Counted from the first letter of the stretch, positions 8,284-17,095 are shown. The stretch is DNA of 64,000 nucleotides from BAIKAL-G1 sp943370385 (GCA_943370385.1 CALRQT020000008.1:89332-153331); one strand, 5' to 3'. The notes: generated by a model from the sequence alone, not told the origin. Numbers and translations are program-made.

Positions 8284-8420
8284 GCCGGCGCCGGACCATC
8301 CTGGAAAAGGGGCACGCCGGCGTCGCGGAAGAAACGGTCCCAGCGCAGCTCAATCCAGCCATGGCTCACCCCGGTGACCAGGCCGAACAGCAGCAGTCCC
8401 AACAACAACAGACGCAGCAT
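8211..8420 (-). CDS. Small membrane-anchored protein, function unknown
   Basis: The frame encodes 69 aa: an N-terminal hydrophobic segment (MLRLLLLGLLLFGLVTGVSHG), then WIELRWDRFFRDAGVPLF, and a Pro/Ala/Ser-rich tail. It could be a signal anchor with a short outside domain. The hydrophobic start and the aromatic, charged stretch recur in small Synechococcus proteins from memory. Its ATG shares the CATG palindrome with the pdxA start, and its 3' end is antisense to the SDR gene, so coding on the minus strand is plausible but not proven. Confidence 0.5.
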   Translation of the reverse strand: MLRLLLLGLLLFGLVTGVSHGWIELRWDRFFRDAGVPLFQDGPAPAQPAGSGSGAPARSSARQALNPSR

Positions 8421-9456
8421 GGCAAACCCGGCCAGCAGCCCCGAGGTTAAAGAGCGCCGGATCGCCATCGCCCTGGGCGATCCCGCCGGCATTGGCGCCG
8501 AGGTCACCCTCAAGGCAATCGCAGCCCTACGGCATCGCGACAACGCCGCCGCCTCGAATCCCCTGGTGGTGGGCTGCCGCCACTGGCTGGAACAGAGCTA
8601 CCAGGCCCTGCGAGGGGTCACGGCGCTGCCCTTAGCCGATCCGGCCAGCCTGGACATCCTCGATTTGCCCCTTGTCGAACCGGTCGCTGGGGGCCAGTCC
8701 AGTGCCGCCAGCGGGGCCGCCAGCTTCGCCTGGCTCACTAGGGCCGCCGAGCTGGTCTTGGAAGGGCGCTGCCAGGCCCTCACCACCGCGCCGATCGCCA
8801 AACAGGCCTGGCATGCCGCTGGCCATGCCTACCCGGGTCAAACCGAACGGCTGGCCGAACTAGCGGGGGTCCGCGAAGCCTCGATGCTGTTTACGGCCCG
8901 GGCGCCCCATGGCTCCTGGCGCCTGAACACCCTGCTGGCCACCACCCACATCCCCCTCTCCGCCGTGGCCACCAGCCTGGATGGGCCCCGGGTCGAAGCC
9001 AAGCTGAACACGTTGCTGGACTTCTGCCAGCGCTTTGCGCCGCGGCCCCGGCTGGTGGTGGCGGGTCTTAACCCCCATGCCGGCGAAGCGGGCCAGCTGG
9101 GCCATGAGGAGCAGGCCTGGCTGGAGCCCCTGCTGGCGGCCTGGCGCTTGCGCCATCCAAACGTGGACCTGCTGGGCCCCCTGCCGCCGGACACCTGCTG
9201 GCTCGGGGCCGGGGCCGCCTGGGCCGATCCCGCCTCGGCCGATCTCGGCGCCGATGGTTACCTGGCTTTGTATCACGACCAGGGCCTGATCCCGGTCAAG
9301 TTGCTGGCCTTCGATGCCGCCGTGAACACGACCCTGGGCCTGCCCTTCCTGCGCACCTCCCCAGACCACGGCACGGCCTTCGCCATCGCCGGCCAGGGCC
9401 TAGCCCGCTCCCAGAGCATGGAAGCCGCCCTAGAAACCGCCTGGGAGCTGGGCTGA
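8419..9456 (+). CDS. pdxA: 4-hydroxythreonine-4-phosphate dehydrogenase
   Basis: PdxA oxidises 4-phosphohydroxy-L-threonine in the DXP-independent branch feeding pyridoxal 5'-phosphate synthesis; it is cytoplasmic and metal-dependent. The 345-aa product has GDPAGIG (20-26) and the three metal-binding His contexts in order: HAYPGQTERLA, NPHAGEAGQLG and YHDQGLIPVK. The length is normal. The ATG at 8419 was chosen over 8374 because the family match begins a few residues later and the upstream part is antisense to the divergent small gene. Confidence 0.93.
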   Translation: MANPASSPEVKERRIAIALGDPAGIGAEVTLKAIAALRHRDNAAASNPLVVGCRHWLEQSYQALRGVTALPLADPASLDILDLPLVEPVAGGQSSAASGAASFAWLTRAAELVLEGRCQALTTAPIAKQAWHAAGHAYPGQTERLAELAGVREASMLFTARAPHGSWRLNTLLATTHIPLSAVATSLDGPRVEAKLNTLLDFCQRFAPRPRLVVAGLNPHAGEAGQLGHEEQAWLEPLLAAWRLRHPNVDLLGPLPPDTCWLGAGAAWADPASADLGADGYLALYHDQGLIPVKLLAFDAAVNTTLGLPFLRTSPDHGTAFAIAGQGLARSQSMEAALETAWELG

Positions 9457-9476
9457 ACTGGCCCTTGGGAAGGCTC

Positions 9477-9556
9477 GGCTTAGCCGTTCACTGGCTTGAC
9501 CGTTGACTGGCCTGGCCGTTCCCTGGCTTGGCCGTTGACTGGCCTGGCCACCGACT
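9477..9556. repeat. Five tandem 16-bp repeats between convergent pdxA and accB
   Basis: Five head-to-tail units start at 9477, 9493, 9509, 9525 and 9541. The consensus is GGCTTGGCCGTTGACT, with one to four differences per unit, and a partial sixth unit follows. The array fills most of the 125-bp space between the two stop codons. Sixteen is not a multiple of three, so this is not a coding repeat. Confidence 0.85.
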
Positions 9557-9581
9557 GGCTGGACGTGCTGGGTTACCAGGT

Positions 9582-10061
9582 TCAGGCTGGCCTGACCCGC
9601 ATCAGCACCTGGCCGAACTCCACCGGAGTGCCGTTCTCCACCAGGATCTCCACGACCTCACCACTCACCTCCGCCTCCAATTCATTCATCAGCTTCATCG
9701 CCTCGAGAATGCAAATGGGTTGGCCGACGGAGATGCGACTACCCAGCTCAACAAAGGCGGGTTCGCCAGGGGCTGAAGCCCGGTAGAAGGTGCCCACCAT
9801 CGGCGCCGTGATCTCCAGCAGGTCGCCGCGAACGGCGGCCGCTGCCGGAGGCGCAGCGGAAGGGGAGGCGGACGGGGCCGCCACGGGAGCAGCCACCAGG
9901 GCCGGAGCAGGGGGAGCCTGCATCACCACCTGGGGCTGGCTGGCCGGCAGGTTGCGGCGTAGTTCGAGGCGGAAGTCGTCTCCCTCGAGCTTGAGTTCCT
10001 GGATGTCGCTCTCGCCAAGCAGGGTGATGAGCTGGCGAAGCTGGTCGTGGTCGAGCTGCAT
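9582..10061 (-). CDS. accB: Biotin carboxyl carrier protein of acetyl-CoA carboxylase
   Basis: AccB carries the biotin that AccC carboxylates before transfer to acetyl-CoA, the first step of fatty-acid synthesis. The 159-aa product has an N-terminal helical part, an Ala/Pro-rich hinge at about 48-78 and a C-terminal biotinyl domain with EAMKLM at 120-125; Lys123 is the biotinylation site. The thumb-like segment typical of AccB lies just before it. The gene begins 5 bp after efp on the same strand, the usual cyanobacterial efp-accB pair. Confidence 0.95.
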   Translation of the reverse strand: MQLDHDQLRQLITLLGESDIQELKLEGDDFRLELRRNLPASQPQVVMQAPPAPALVAAPVAAPSASPSAAPPAAAAVRGDLLEITAPMVGTFYRASAPGEPAFVELGSRISVGQPICILEAMKLMNELEAEVSGEVVEILVENGTPVEFGQVLMRVRPA

Positions 10062-10066
10062 GGCGT

Positions 10067-10627
10067 TCAGTTCTCCCGGCCGAGGTAGCTGTCGGTGCGG
10101 GTATCGATCTTGATCTTCTCGCCGATCGAGAGGAACAGGGGAACCATCACCTGGGCCCCGGTTTCGACGATGGCGGGCTTGGTGCCACCGGTCGCCGTAT
10201 CGCCCTTGACGCCGGGATCGGTCTGGGTGATCTCCAGCACCACGGAATTGGGCAGCTCCACTTCCAGGGGCTTGCCATTCCAGGCCACCACGCTCACTTC
10301 CATGCCCTCTTTGAGGTACTTACGGCTCTCGCCGATCTGCTTGGCGGTGAGGCGGGTTTCCTCAAAGGTGCCCATGTCCATGAAGACGTAGTCGTCGGCC
10401 TCCATGTAGGTGTGCTGCAGGGTGGATTTCTCGAGTACGGCCTGGGGCACGGTCTCGCCAGCCCGGAAGGTCTTCTCCACCACGTTGCCGCTCTGGACGG
10501 CCTTGAGCTTGGTGCGCACAAAGGCGGAGCCCTTGCCGGGCTTCACGTGCAGGAACTCGACCACACGCCAGACCTGGCCATCGAGCTCGATCGAGGTGCC
10601 GGTACGAAAGTCGTTGCTCGAGATCAT
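10067..10627 (-). CDS. efp: Translation elongation factor P
   Basis: EF-P binds between the ribosomal P and E sites and helps peptide-bond formation at polyproline stretches. The 186-aa length is canonical. The tip of domain I reads KPGKGSAFVR, with Lys32 at the position modified in other bacteria. Domains II and III are complete, including TGAQVMVPLFLSIGEKIKIDTR near the C-terminus. It is the first gene of the efp-accB operon. Confidence 0.96.
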   Translation of the reverse strand: MISSNDFRTGTSIELDGQVWRVVEFLHVKPGKGSAFVRTKLKAVQSGNVVEKTFRAGETVPQAVLEKSTLQHTYMEADDYVFMDMGTFEETRLTAKQIGESRKYLKEGMEVSVVAWNGKPLEVELPNSVVLEITQTDPGVKGDTATGGTKPAIVETGAQVMVPLFLSIGEKIKIDTRTDSYLGREN

Positions 10628-10649
10628 TCCGGCAGAACGTTTGAGGCGG

Positions 10650-10655
10650 ATTGTA
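10650..10655 (-). promoter_or_regulatory. Putative -10 element for efp-accB
   Basis: On the minus strand TACAAT lies about 23 bases before the efp ATG, matching five of six consensus -10 positions. The -35 region is weak (CTGAAC at 17-bp spacing). A start near 10643 would leave a leader of about 15 bases. Confidence 0.4.
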
Positions 10656-10694
10656 CGGCTGTGCCAAAGTCCGTTCAGAGGCAGGCCTGAAGCA

Positions 10695-11840
10695 ATGGAT
10701 CCCAGTCACAGGCGGGTTCAACTGGCGGCCAGGCCCTGGACCTTCTGGCTCTCGGGCTGGTTCCAGGCCCTAGGCGCCGCTGCCTGCAGACCGCTCCTGG
10801 CCGCCCTGCTGCTAGTGGGGCTGCTCGCCCCTGGGCCCGCCTGGGCCTTCCTGCCGCCTGGCAATGCCGTGACCGACCCGGCGGCGATCCTGCGCGATGC
10901 CCTGCCGATCGAATCGGCGGATCTTCAAAAGCTGCAACACCAACTGGAGAGCACCAGCGACGACCTACGCGCCAAGCGCTGGGGTGCCCTCAGCTCCAGC
11001 GTGCGCCGCAGCCAGGGGCAACTGGCCACCCGGGGCACGGCGATCACCGCCAGCCTGCCTCCGGCCGATCGGGACGCCAGCGTGGCGGCCTTGAGCGCCG
11101 TGGCCGAGCAGCTCCAGGCCATGGCGAGCGCCGCCGACCAGCAGGACCGCGATGGCTTTCTGACCGCCCGCCGCGCCGCCCTGGCCACGATCGGTGACCT
11201 GGAAGCCCTGCAGGTGGGTCCCTTCCCGTTCGAGATCCCCGCAGACTTCGCCGACCTGCCCAGGCTGCTGGGCCGCGCCACCGTGGAACTGACCACCACC
11301 AAGGGCGTGCTCACCGCCGTGGTGGATGGCTACAACGCCCCCCTGACCGCCGGGGCCTTCGTTGATCTGGTACAGCGGGGCTTCTACGACGGCCTGCCCT
11401 TCAACCGGGCTGAAGACTTCTACGTGCTGCAAACCGGTGATCCCGTCGGACCGGCCAAGGGCTTCGTCGATCCCCAAACCAAGGCCGAACGCCAGGTGCC
11501 CTTGGAGATCCGGGTCCCGGACGAGAAGGATCCCTTCTACAACCAAACCTTTGAGGATCTCGGCCTGTTCAAGGCCACGCCGGTGCTGCCCTTTGCCACC
11601 AAGGGCACCCTGGGCTGGGCCCATTCCGACGAGGCCCTCAATGACGGCTCCTCCCAGTTCTTCCTATTTCTGTTTGAAGCCGAACTCACCCCCGCGGGCT
11701 TGAACCTGATCGATGGCCGCTATGCCGCCTTCGGCTACGTCGTGGATGGCTTTGATGTGCTGCAGGAGCTCAGCGCCGATGACGGCATCGTCAAGGCGCG
11801 GGTGATCGACGGCGCCGAAAACCTGCAGGCCCATGGCTGA
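10695..11840 (+). CDS. Exported cyclophilin-type peptidyl-prolyl isomerase (TLP40-like)
   Basis: This 381-aa protein has a signal peptide (hydrophobic about 29-47; cleavage likely after AWA at 51). A helical region follows (about 60-190: DLQKLQHQLESTSDDLRAKR and on), then a cyclophilin domain to about residue 375 (GAFVDLVQRGFYDGLPFNR, then TLGWAHSDEALNDGSSQFFLF). This order is that of the thylakoid-lumen protein TLP40 and its cyanobacterial relatives, so lumen or periplasm is likely. The ATG at 10695 starts the signal peptide. The stop overlaps thiL by 8 bp, suggesting translational coupling. Confidence 0.85.
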   Translation: MDPSHRRVQLAARPWTFWLSGWFQALGAAACRPLLAALLLVGLLAPGPAWAFLPPGNAVTDPAAILRDALPIESADLQKLQHQLESTSDDLRAKRWGALSSSVRRSQGQLATRGTAITASLPPADRDASVAALSAVAEQLQAMASAADQQDRDGFLTARRAALATIGDLEALQVGPFPFEIPADFADLPRLLGRATVELTTTKGVLTAVVDGYNAPLTAGAFVDLVQRGFYDGLPFNRAEDFYVLQTGDPVGPAKGFVDPQTKAERQVPLEIRVPDEKDPFYNQTFEDLGLFKATPVLPFATKGTLGWAHSDEALNDGSSQFFLFLFEAELTPAGLNLIDGRYAAFGYVVDGFDVLQELSADDGIVKARVIDGAENLQAHG

Positions 11841-12849
11841 GCCGCTGCGGCTCGCCGACCTGGGGGAATGGGGCCTGATCAAGCGCCTCGGGGCCTATGC
11901 GCCCCCCGGCCAATTCGACGATGACGGCGCCCTGATCAGCCCAGATCGGGACCGCAACCTGGTGGTGACCACGGACTTGCTGGTGGAGGGGATCCACTTC
12001 AGTGACGCCACCATGGGCCCCGAGGACCTGGGCTGGCGGGCCGCTGCGGCCAACCTCTCCGACCTAGCTGCCATGGGTTGCGACCAGGTGGTGGGGCTCA
12101 CCGTGGGGCTAGCCGCCCCAGCCGAGACGCCCTGGGCCTGGGTTGAGGGCGTGTACACCGGCCTGAGCCAGGCCCTAGCCCGCTATGGCGGCGAGCTGCT
12201 GGGCGGCGACTGCAGCGGCGGCCAGCAGCGGCTCTTGGCGATCACGGCCCTGGGGCGCCTGAACCCGGCCCGGCCGATTCGCCGCAGCGATGGCCGCCCC
12301 GGCGACCTGCTGGTGAGCAGCGGGGCCCACGGCCTCAGCCGCCTGGGCCTGGCCCTGCTGCAGGGGGAGCTGGAGCCCCTGGCCTCGCCGGAGCTACAGG
12401 AGCGGGCCATCACCGCCCATCGCCGGCCGCGGCCGCGCCTGGATGGGCTGGCGGCCCTAGGGGCCAGCCAGCCCCCCGGCGAGCCCTGGCGGGTGGCCGG
12501 CATGGACAGCAGCGATGGCCTGGGCCAGGCCGTGGCGGCGATCGCCAACCGCAGCCAGTGCCAGGCGGTGCTGGAGCGAAGCCAATTGCCCCTGGCCGCC
12601 GCCATGGCGGACCTGCCCCAGGCCGAAGCCTGGTGCCTGGGCGGCGGCGAGGACTTCGAATTGGTGCTGGCCCTAGCCCCCGCCTGGGCCGAAGCCCTGG
12701 TGGGGCAGTTGGAGGGGGCCCAGGTGATCGGTCGCCTAGAGCCGGCCCAACCCTCTGAGGTCAGCGGCTCGGACGCCAGGCCCCTGCGCTGGGCCGACGG
12801 GACCGCCCTGGCGCTGGCGGACGCGGCCGGGTTTAGCCACTTCCACTGA
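11833..12849 (+). CDS. thiL: Thiamine-monophosphate kinase
   Basis: ThiL phosphorylates thiamine monophosphate to the active diphosphate with ATP in the cytoplasm. The 338-aa product shows the PurM-like signature stretches: DDDGALI near 32-38, VTTDLLVEGIHF, GGDCSGGQQ, MDSSDGLGQ and GGGEDFELV. Length is normal. The ATG overlaps the end of the cyclophilin gene, so the two are probably one transcript. Confidence 0.93.
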   Translation: MAEPLRLADLGEWGLIKRLGAYAPPGQFDDDGALISPDRDRNLVVTTDLLVEGIHFSDATMGPEDLGWRAAAANLSDLAAMGCDQVVGLTVGLAAPAETPWAWVEGVYTGLSQALARYGGELLGGDCSGGQQRLLAITALGRLNPARPIRRSDGRPGDLLVSSGAHGLSRLGLALLQGELEPLASPELQERAITAHRRPRPRLDGLAALGASQPPGEPWRVAGMDSSDGLGQAVAAIANRSQCQAVLERSQLPLAAAMADLPQAEAWCLGGGEDFELVLALAPAWAEALVGQLEGAQVIGRLEPAQPSEVSGSDARPLRWADGTALALADAAGFSHFH

Positions 12850-12932
12850 TCGCTGGCAACGAAGGCCGGAGGGCCAGCACGCTCTGGCAAAGGCGCCAGG
12901 TCCACCAGCCCCCGAACCCAGGGCCTCGCAGC

Positions 12933-12980
12933 AAAAAGCCTGACCCCGGCGGAACCATCAAAGGAACTGCTGGGTCAGGC
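12933..12980 (-). terminator. Rho-independent terminator of gap2
   Basis: On the minus strand a perfect 9-bp stem, GCCTGACCC (12980-12972) with GGGTCAGGC (12946-12938), closes a 25-base loop and is followed by TTTTT. It lies about 55 bases downstream of the gap2 stop. A second small hairpin, GGGGC AAAA GCCCC (13016-13029), precedes it. Confidence 0.8.
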
Positions 12981-13034
12981 TCAATGAAAGCGTGCTGAAA
13001 AAGAGTGGTTACCCAGGGGCAAAAGCCCCGATCC

Positions 13035-14057
13035 TCACTTCCAGTTGCTGGACACCAGTTCGGCCAGGTCAACAACGCGCTGGCTGTAGCCCCACTCGTT
13101 GTCGTACCAGCAGATCACCTTCACCATGTTGTCGCCCATCACCAAGGTGAGGTCGGAATCGACGATGGTGGATTCGTTGGTGCCGGCGTGGTCGCTGGAG
13201 ACCAGGGGCAGGTCTGAGTACTTGATGATCCCCTTCATGGCGCCCTCGGCGGACGCCTTGAGCACGGCATTGACTTCCTCTTTTGTGGTGCCGCGGGCCA
13301 CTTCCAGCACCATGTCGACCACCGACACGTTGGGGGTGGGCACGCGCATGGCGATGCCGTTGAGCTTGCCCTTCATCGGGGGATACACCAGGGCCACGGC
13401 CTGGGCAGCACCGGTGGAGGTTGGAACGATGTTGACAGCGGCGGCGCGGGCCCGGCGCAGGTCGCGGTGGCTGGCATCGAGGATGCGCTGGTCACCCGTG
13501 TAGCTGTGGGTGGTGGTCATCGTGCCCTTGACGATGCCAAAGGTCTGGTCGAGCACCTTGACCACGGGCGCCATGCAGTTGGTGGTGCAGCTGGCGTTAC
13601 TGAGGATGTCGAAATCTTCGTGGCGGTATTGGTCAGCGTTGACGCCAACCACGAAAGTGCCGACACCCGCGCCCTTACCAGGGGCGGTGAGGATCACCTT
13701 CTTGGCACCGGCTTGAAGGTGCTTACTAGCGCCCACGTCGTCGTTGAAGACACCGGTGGATTCAATCACCAAATCCACACCCCACTCTTTCCAAGGCAGG
13801 TTGAGGGGATTACGGTCGGAGAAGCACTTGATCTCCTTGCCGTTGACGATGATGGCGTTATCGGTGTAGCTCACTTCCGCATCGCGGATGTGGCCCAGCA
13901 TCGAGTCGTACTGAAGCAGGTGGGAGTTGGTGCGGGGATCGGAGGTGTCGTTCAGACCCACGACCTCGATGCCCGTATTGGCACCCCGGCTCAGCCAGCA
14001 GCGCATGAAGTTGCGACCAATTCGGCCGAATCCATTGATCGCAACGCGCAAGGTCAT
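13035..14057 (-). CDS. gap2: NAD(P)-dependent glyceraldehyde-3-phosphate dehydrogenase, Calvin-cycle type
   Basis: This 340-aa enzyme interconverts 1,3-bisphosphoglycerate and glyceraldehyde 3-phosphate. It has the nucleotide-binding GFGRIGR (9-15), the catalytic Cys157 in SNASCTTNC, the RRARAAAVNIVPTSTGAA segment and the C-terminal WYDNEWGYSQR. The NDTSD stretch (36-40) replaces the strictly NAD-type acidic pattern seen in glycolytic Gap1, consistent with the photosynthetic, NADP-using Gap2 of cyanobacteria. It is monocistronic between its own promoter and terminator. Confidence 0.93.
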   Translation of the reverse strand: MTLRVAINGFGRIGRNFMRCWLSRGANTGIEVVGLNDTSDPRTNSHLLQYDSMLGHIRDAEVSYTDNAIIVNGKEIKCFSDRNPLNLPWKEWGVDLVIESTGVFNDDVGASKHLQAGAKKVILTAPGKGAGVGTFVVGVNADQYRHEDFDILSNASCTTNCMAPVVKVLDQTFGIVKGTMTTTHSYTGDQRILDASHRDLRRARAAAVNIVPTSTGAAQAVALVYPPMKGKLNGIAMRVPTPNVSVVDMVLEVARGTTKEEVNAVLKASAEGAMKGIIKYSDLPLVSSDHAGTNESTIVDSDLTLVMGDNMVKVICWYDNEWGYSQRVVDLAELVSSNWK

Positions 14058-14102
14058 GGCAGAAAGGGGGGAAACCCGCTAAGACGGGGGATTTGGCTGC
14101 CG

Positions 14103-14108
14103 ATCATA
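14103..14108 (-). promoter_or_regulatory. Putative -10 element of gap2
   Basis: TATGAT on the minus strand matches five of six -10 consensus positions and lies 45 bases before the gap2 ATG. It would give a leader of about 38 bases. No good -35 is visible at 17 bp, so an activator or alternative sigma factor is possible. Confidence 0.45.
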
Positions 14109-14264
14109 CAGAAATGGGGGCCAGCTCCATGGAAGCGGCTTAGGCGGCCCCGCCGACCCGATTCGGGGTCCCAGCGTTTTGGAGACCAAGCTTTGCGGGA
14201 CGCTGCAAGCCGGCGACAAGGAGGGCTTCCCGGCTTAGCGTCGCTCAGACCTGGAGAGCCGCCC

Positions 14265-15752
14265 TTGGCCCTGACCCTCGATCGTCAGCAGCCCCTCCAC
14301 TTCATTGGGGTTGGCGGCATCGGGATGTCAGCGATCGCCGGGATCCTGGCCGACCGGGGCTTTGGGGTTAGCGGATCCGATCCCAAGGACAACGCCGTCT
14401 TGGCGGACCTGCGCAGCCGGGGCGTTCGCGTTTTTCTGCACCAGAGCGCCGCCACGATCACGGCCATCCTGGCCAACCCATCCCCCGCTGGGCCCCACTC
14501 TCCTGAGTCTGGGCAAGCCCTGCCGGCCCCCCAGCCGCTGGTGGTGGTCAGTTCCGCCGTGCCCAGCTCCAATCCCGAATTATTGGAAGCCCGGCGGCTC
14601 GGCCTCGAGGTGTGCCATCGCTCCGACGTGCTAGGCGCCCTGATCCGCTCCCAGAGCGCCATTGCCATTGCCGGCAGCCACGGCAAGACCACCACCAGCA
14701 CGATGGTGGCCACCCTGCTGGCGGGCACCAACCAGGACCCCACGGCCGTGATCGGCGGCATCGTGCCCGCCTTTGGCAGTAATGGCCGCAGTGGCGCCGG
14801 CGCCCTGCTGGTGGCCGAAGCCGACGAATCCGATGGCTCCCTGGTGAAATTTCCCGCCAGCCTGGGGGTGATCACCAACCTGGAGCTGGACCACACGGAC
14901 CACTACCCGGATCTGGACTCCCTGATCAGCACCCTGCAGCAATTCGCCCAGGGCTGCCAAAGCCTGCTGGCCAACTGGGATGACCCGGTCCTGCGGCAAC
15001 ACTTCGATGCCCAGGCCTGGTGGTCGGTCGTGCAGACGGAAGCGGTGGACTTCGCCGCCATCCCGGTTCAGCTCAACGGCGACAGCTGCGTGGCCGATTT
15101 CCACGAAGGGGGCCAACTGGTGGGCCGCTTCACCCTGCCCCTGCCGGGCCTGCACAACCTCAGCAACGCCACCGGCGCCCTGGCGGCCTGCCGCCTCCAG
15201 GGGGTGCCCTTCGCCGAGCTGAGCCAGGCCCTTGCCAGCCTGCAGGCCCCCGGTCGCCGCTTCGATTATCGCGGCACCTGGCAGGGCCGCCAGGTGGTTG
15301 ATGACTACGCCCACCATCCCAGTGAGGTGGCGGCCACCCTGGCCATGGCCCGGCTGATGGTGAGCAGCGGCCGCAGCCCCCTGCCCTGCCCGCCCCAGCG
15401 GCTGGTGGCGGTGTTCCAGCCCCATCGCTACACGCGCACGGCCCAGTTCCTGCAGGGCTTTGCCCAGGCCCTCAGCCAGGCCGATGCCCTGGTGCTCGCC
15501 CCCCTTTACACCGCCGGCGAAGCAGCGATCGCCGGCATCTCCAGTGAGGCCCTGGCCGCCGAGGTCCGGCGCATCCGCCCAGATCTGGCCGTGAGCGTGG
15601 CCCGGGACCTGGACGACCTAGCCGATCAAGTCGTGCTCAGCACCGTGGCGGGCGATCTCGTGTTGGCCATGGGGGCTGGCGATGTCAACGGGCTCTGGAA
15701 CCGCTTGCAACGGCTCGAAGAACGGCAAAGCCCCCTGGCCCTGGCGGCCTGA
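14265..15752 (+). CDS. murC: UDP-N-acetylmuramate--L-alanine ligase
   Basis: MurC adds L-Ala to UDP-MurNAc in peptidoglycan precursor synthesis. The 495-aa product has GVGGIGMSA near the N-terminus (UDP-binding domain), the ATP P-loop GSHGKTTT, a central EADESDGS, and DDYAHHPSEV in the C-terminal domain. The frame stays open far upstream, antisense to gap2, but coding similarity begins only at LHFIGVGG. The TTG at 14265 is preferred because GGAGAG lies 6 bases before it. murB follows after 3 bp. Confidence 0.9.
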   Translation: MALTLDRQQPLHFIGVGGIGMSAIAGILADRGFGVSGSDPKDNAVLADLRSRGVRVFLHQSAATITAILANPSPAGPHSPESGQALPAPQPLVVVSSAVPSSNPELLEARRLGLEVCHRSDVLGALIRSQSAIAIAGSHGKTTTSTMVATLLAGTNQDPTAVIGGIVPAFGSNGRSGAGALLVAEADESDGSLVKFPASLGVITNLELDHTDHYPDLDSLISTLQQFAQGCQSLLANWDDPVLRQHFDAQAWWSVVQTEAVDFAAIPVQLNGDSCVADFHEGGQLVGRFTLPLPGLHNLSNATGALAACRLQGVPFAELSQALASLQAPGRRFDYRGTWQGRQVVDDYAHHPSEVAATLAMARLMVSSGRSPLPCPPQRLVAVFQPHRYTRTAQFLQGFAQALSQADALVLAPLYTAGEAAIAGISSEALAAEVRRIRPDLAVSVARDLDDLADQVVLSTVAGDLVLAMGAGDVNGLWNRLQRLEERQSPLALAA

Positions 15753-15755
15753 GCC

Positions 15756-16700
15756 ATGGAGACCGCCGCCCTGCTTGCGGAGCTGGGAGCTGGGCTTCCC
15801 CCTGGGCTGCGGGCGGCGGTGAGCTTGGCCGACTTCACCACGTGGAAGGTGGGCGGAGCGGCCCAATGGTTCTGCGAACCCGAGGGCAACGACCAGGTGA
15901 TCGGCCTGGCCCGCTGGGCCCGGCACCAGGGCCTGCCCCTGCAGGTGATCGGCGCCGGCTCCAACCTGCTGATCAGCGACCAGGGCCTGGCCGGCCTGAC
16001 CCTCTGCCAACGGCGGCTCCAGGGCAGCCAGCTCGATGGCGCCACGGGCCTGATTGAAGCCCAGGCCGGTGAACCGATCCCTACCCTTGCCCGCCGGGCC
16101 GCCCGCGCCGGCCTAGGCGGCCTGGAGTGGGCCGTGGGCATCCCCGGCACGGTGGGGGGAGCCGTGGTGATGAATGCGGGCGCCCAGGGGGGCTGCACCA
16201 GCGAGTGGCTCGAGGAGGTCACCGTGTTTGATCCCAACGGCGACGGCGAGCCCTTTGTGCTGGCCAGCCGCGATCTGGCCTTCGCCTACCGCCACAGCCG
16301 CCTGCAGCAGGAGCCCCTGGTGGTGCTCTCGGCCCGCTTCCGCCTGCGGGCCGGGCTGGATCCGGCCGCGGTGGGCCAACGCACCAGCGCCAACCTGCGC
16401 AGCCGCACCAGCAGCCAGCCCTACCAGCAACCGAGCTGCGGCAGCGTCTTCCGCAACCCGGAACCCCAGAAAGCGGGCCAGCTGATCGAAGCGCTGGGCC
16501 TCAAGGGCCTCAGCGTCGGCGGCGCGGCGGTTTCGACCCTCCATGCCAATTTCATCGTCAACACCGGGGCGGCCCGGGCCAGCGACATGGACCAGCTGAT
16601 CGCCCTAGTGCAGGAGCGGGTTCGCCAGGCCCACGCCATCGAACTGCACCCGGAGGTCCAGCGGCTCGGCCCCTTTGCCGAACCCGCCCAGGCCACCTGA
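15756..16700 (+). CDS. murB: UDP-N-acetylenolpyruvoylglucosamine reductase
   Basis: MurB is the FAD enzyme that reduces enolpyruvyl-UDP-GlcNAc to UDP-MurNAc with NADPH, the step before MurC. The 314-aa product has the FAD-binding segments VIGAGSNLLISDQGL and GIPGTVGGAVVMNAGAQG and the catalytic-Ser context SCGSVFRNP. The RxxS-type arginine stretch YRHSRL is also present. murC-murB are three bases apart and certainly cotranscribed. Confidence 0.94.
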   Translation: METAALLAELGAGLPPGLRAAVSLADFTTWKVGGAAQWFCEPEGNDQVIGLARWARHQGLPLQVIGAGSNLLISDQGLAGLTLCQRRLQGSQLDGATGLIEAQAGEPIPTLARRAARAGLGGLEWAVGIPGTVGGAVVMNAGAQGGCTSEWLEEVTVFDPNGDGEPFVLASRDLAFAYRHSRLQQEPLVVLSARFRLRAGLDPAAVGQRTSANLRSRTSSQPYQQPSCGSVFRNPEPQKAGQLIEALGLKGLSVGGAAVSTLHANFIVNTGAARASDMDQLIALVQERVRQAHAIELHPEVQRLGPFAEPAQAT

Positions 16701-16753
16701 AAGGACGCAAGGGCCGCAGGGATTAGCCTGAACTCACCTTGCGTTTTGCCTGA

Positions 16754-17095
16754 ATGGCCGGCTTCGGACTTCCCAATTTCGGCCAGCTCACCGAAGCGTT
16801 CCGCAAGGCCCAACAGATCCAACAGGACGCCCAAAAACTCCAGGACGAACTGGATGCGATGGAGCTCGAGGGCAGTAGCAGCGATGGCCGCGCCAGCGTC
16901 TGGGTGTCGGGCAACCAGCAACCCCTGCGGGTGCGCGTGGCGCCTGAACTAGTGGCCGCTGGGGCCGAGGCCACCGAAACGGCCGTGCTGGAGGCCCTCA
17001 AGGCCGCCTACGAGCGCTCCACCGCCACGATGAAGGAACGCATGGAGGAACTGACCGGCGGCCTCAACCTCAACCTGCCCGGCATGGGGGGCTGA
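16754..17095 (+). CDS. YbaB/EbfC-family nucleoid-associated protein
   Basis: This 113-aa DNA-binding protein has the family pattern: an N-terminal helix rich in Gln/Lys (AFRKAQQIQQDAQKLQDEL), a central beta-sheet part (ASVWVSGNQQPLRVRVAPEL) and a C-terminal helix (STATMKERMEELTGGL). Members are dimers that coat DNA. It lies 53 bp after murB on the same strand and may belong to that operon. An alternative downstream start is unlikely because the first helix would be lost. Confidence 0.88.
   Translation: MAGFGLPNFGQLTEAFRKAQQIQQDAQKLQDELDAMELEGSSSDGRASVWVSGNQQPLRVRVAPELVAAGAEATETAVLEALKAAYERSTATMKERMEELTGGLNLNLPGMGG

Noticed and set aside
13467..14264. Long in-frame extension upstream of murC
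   Set aside because: It is antisense to gap2, shows no MurC similarity, and a good ribosome binding site precedes the TTG at 14265.
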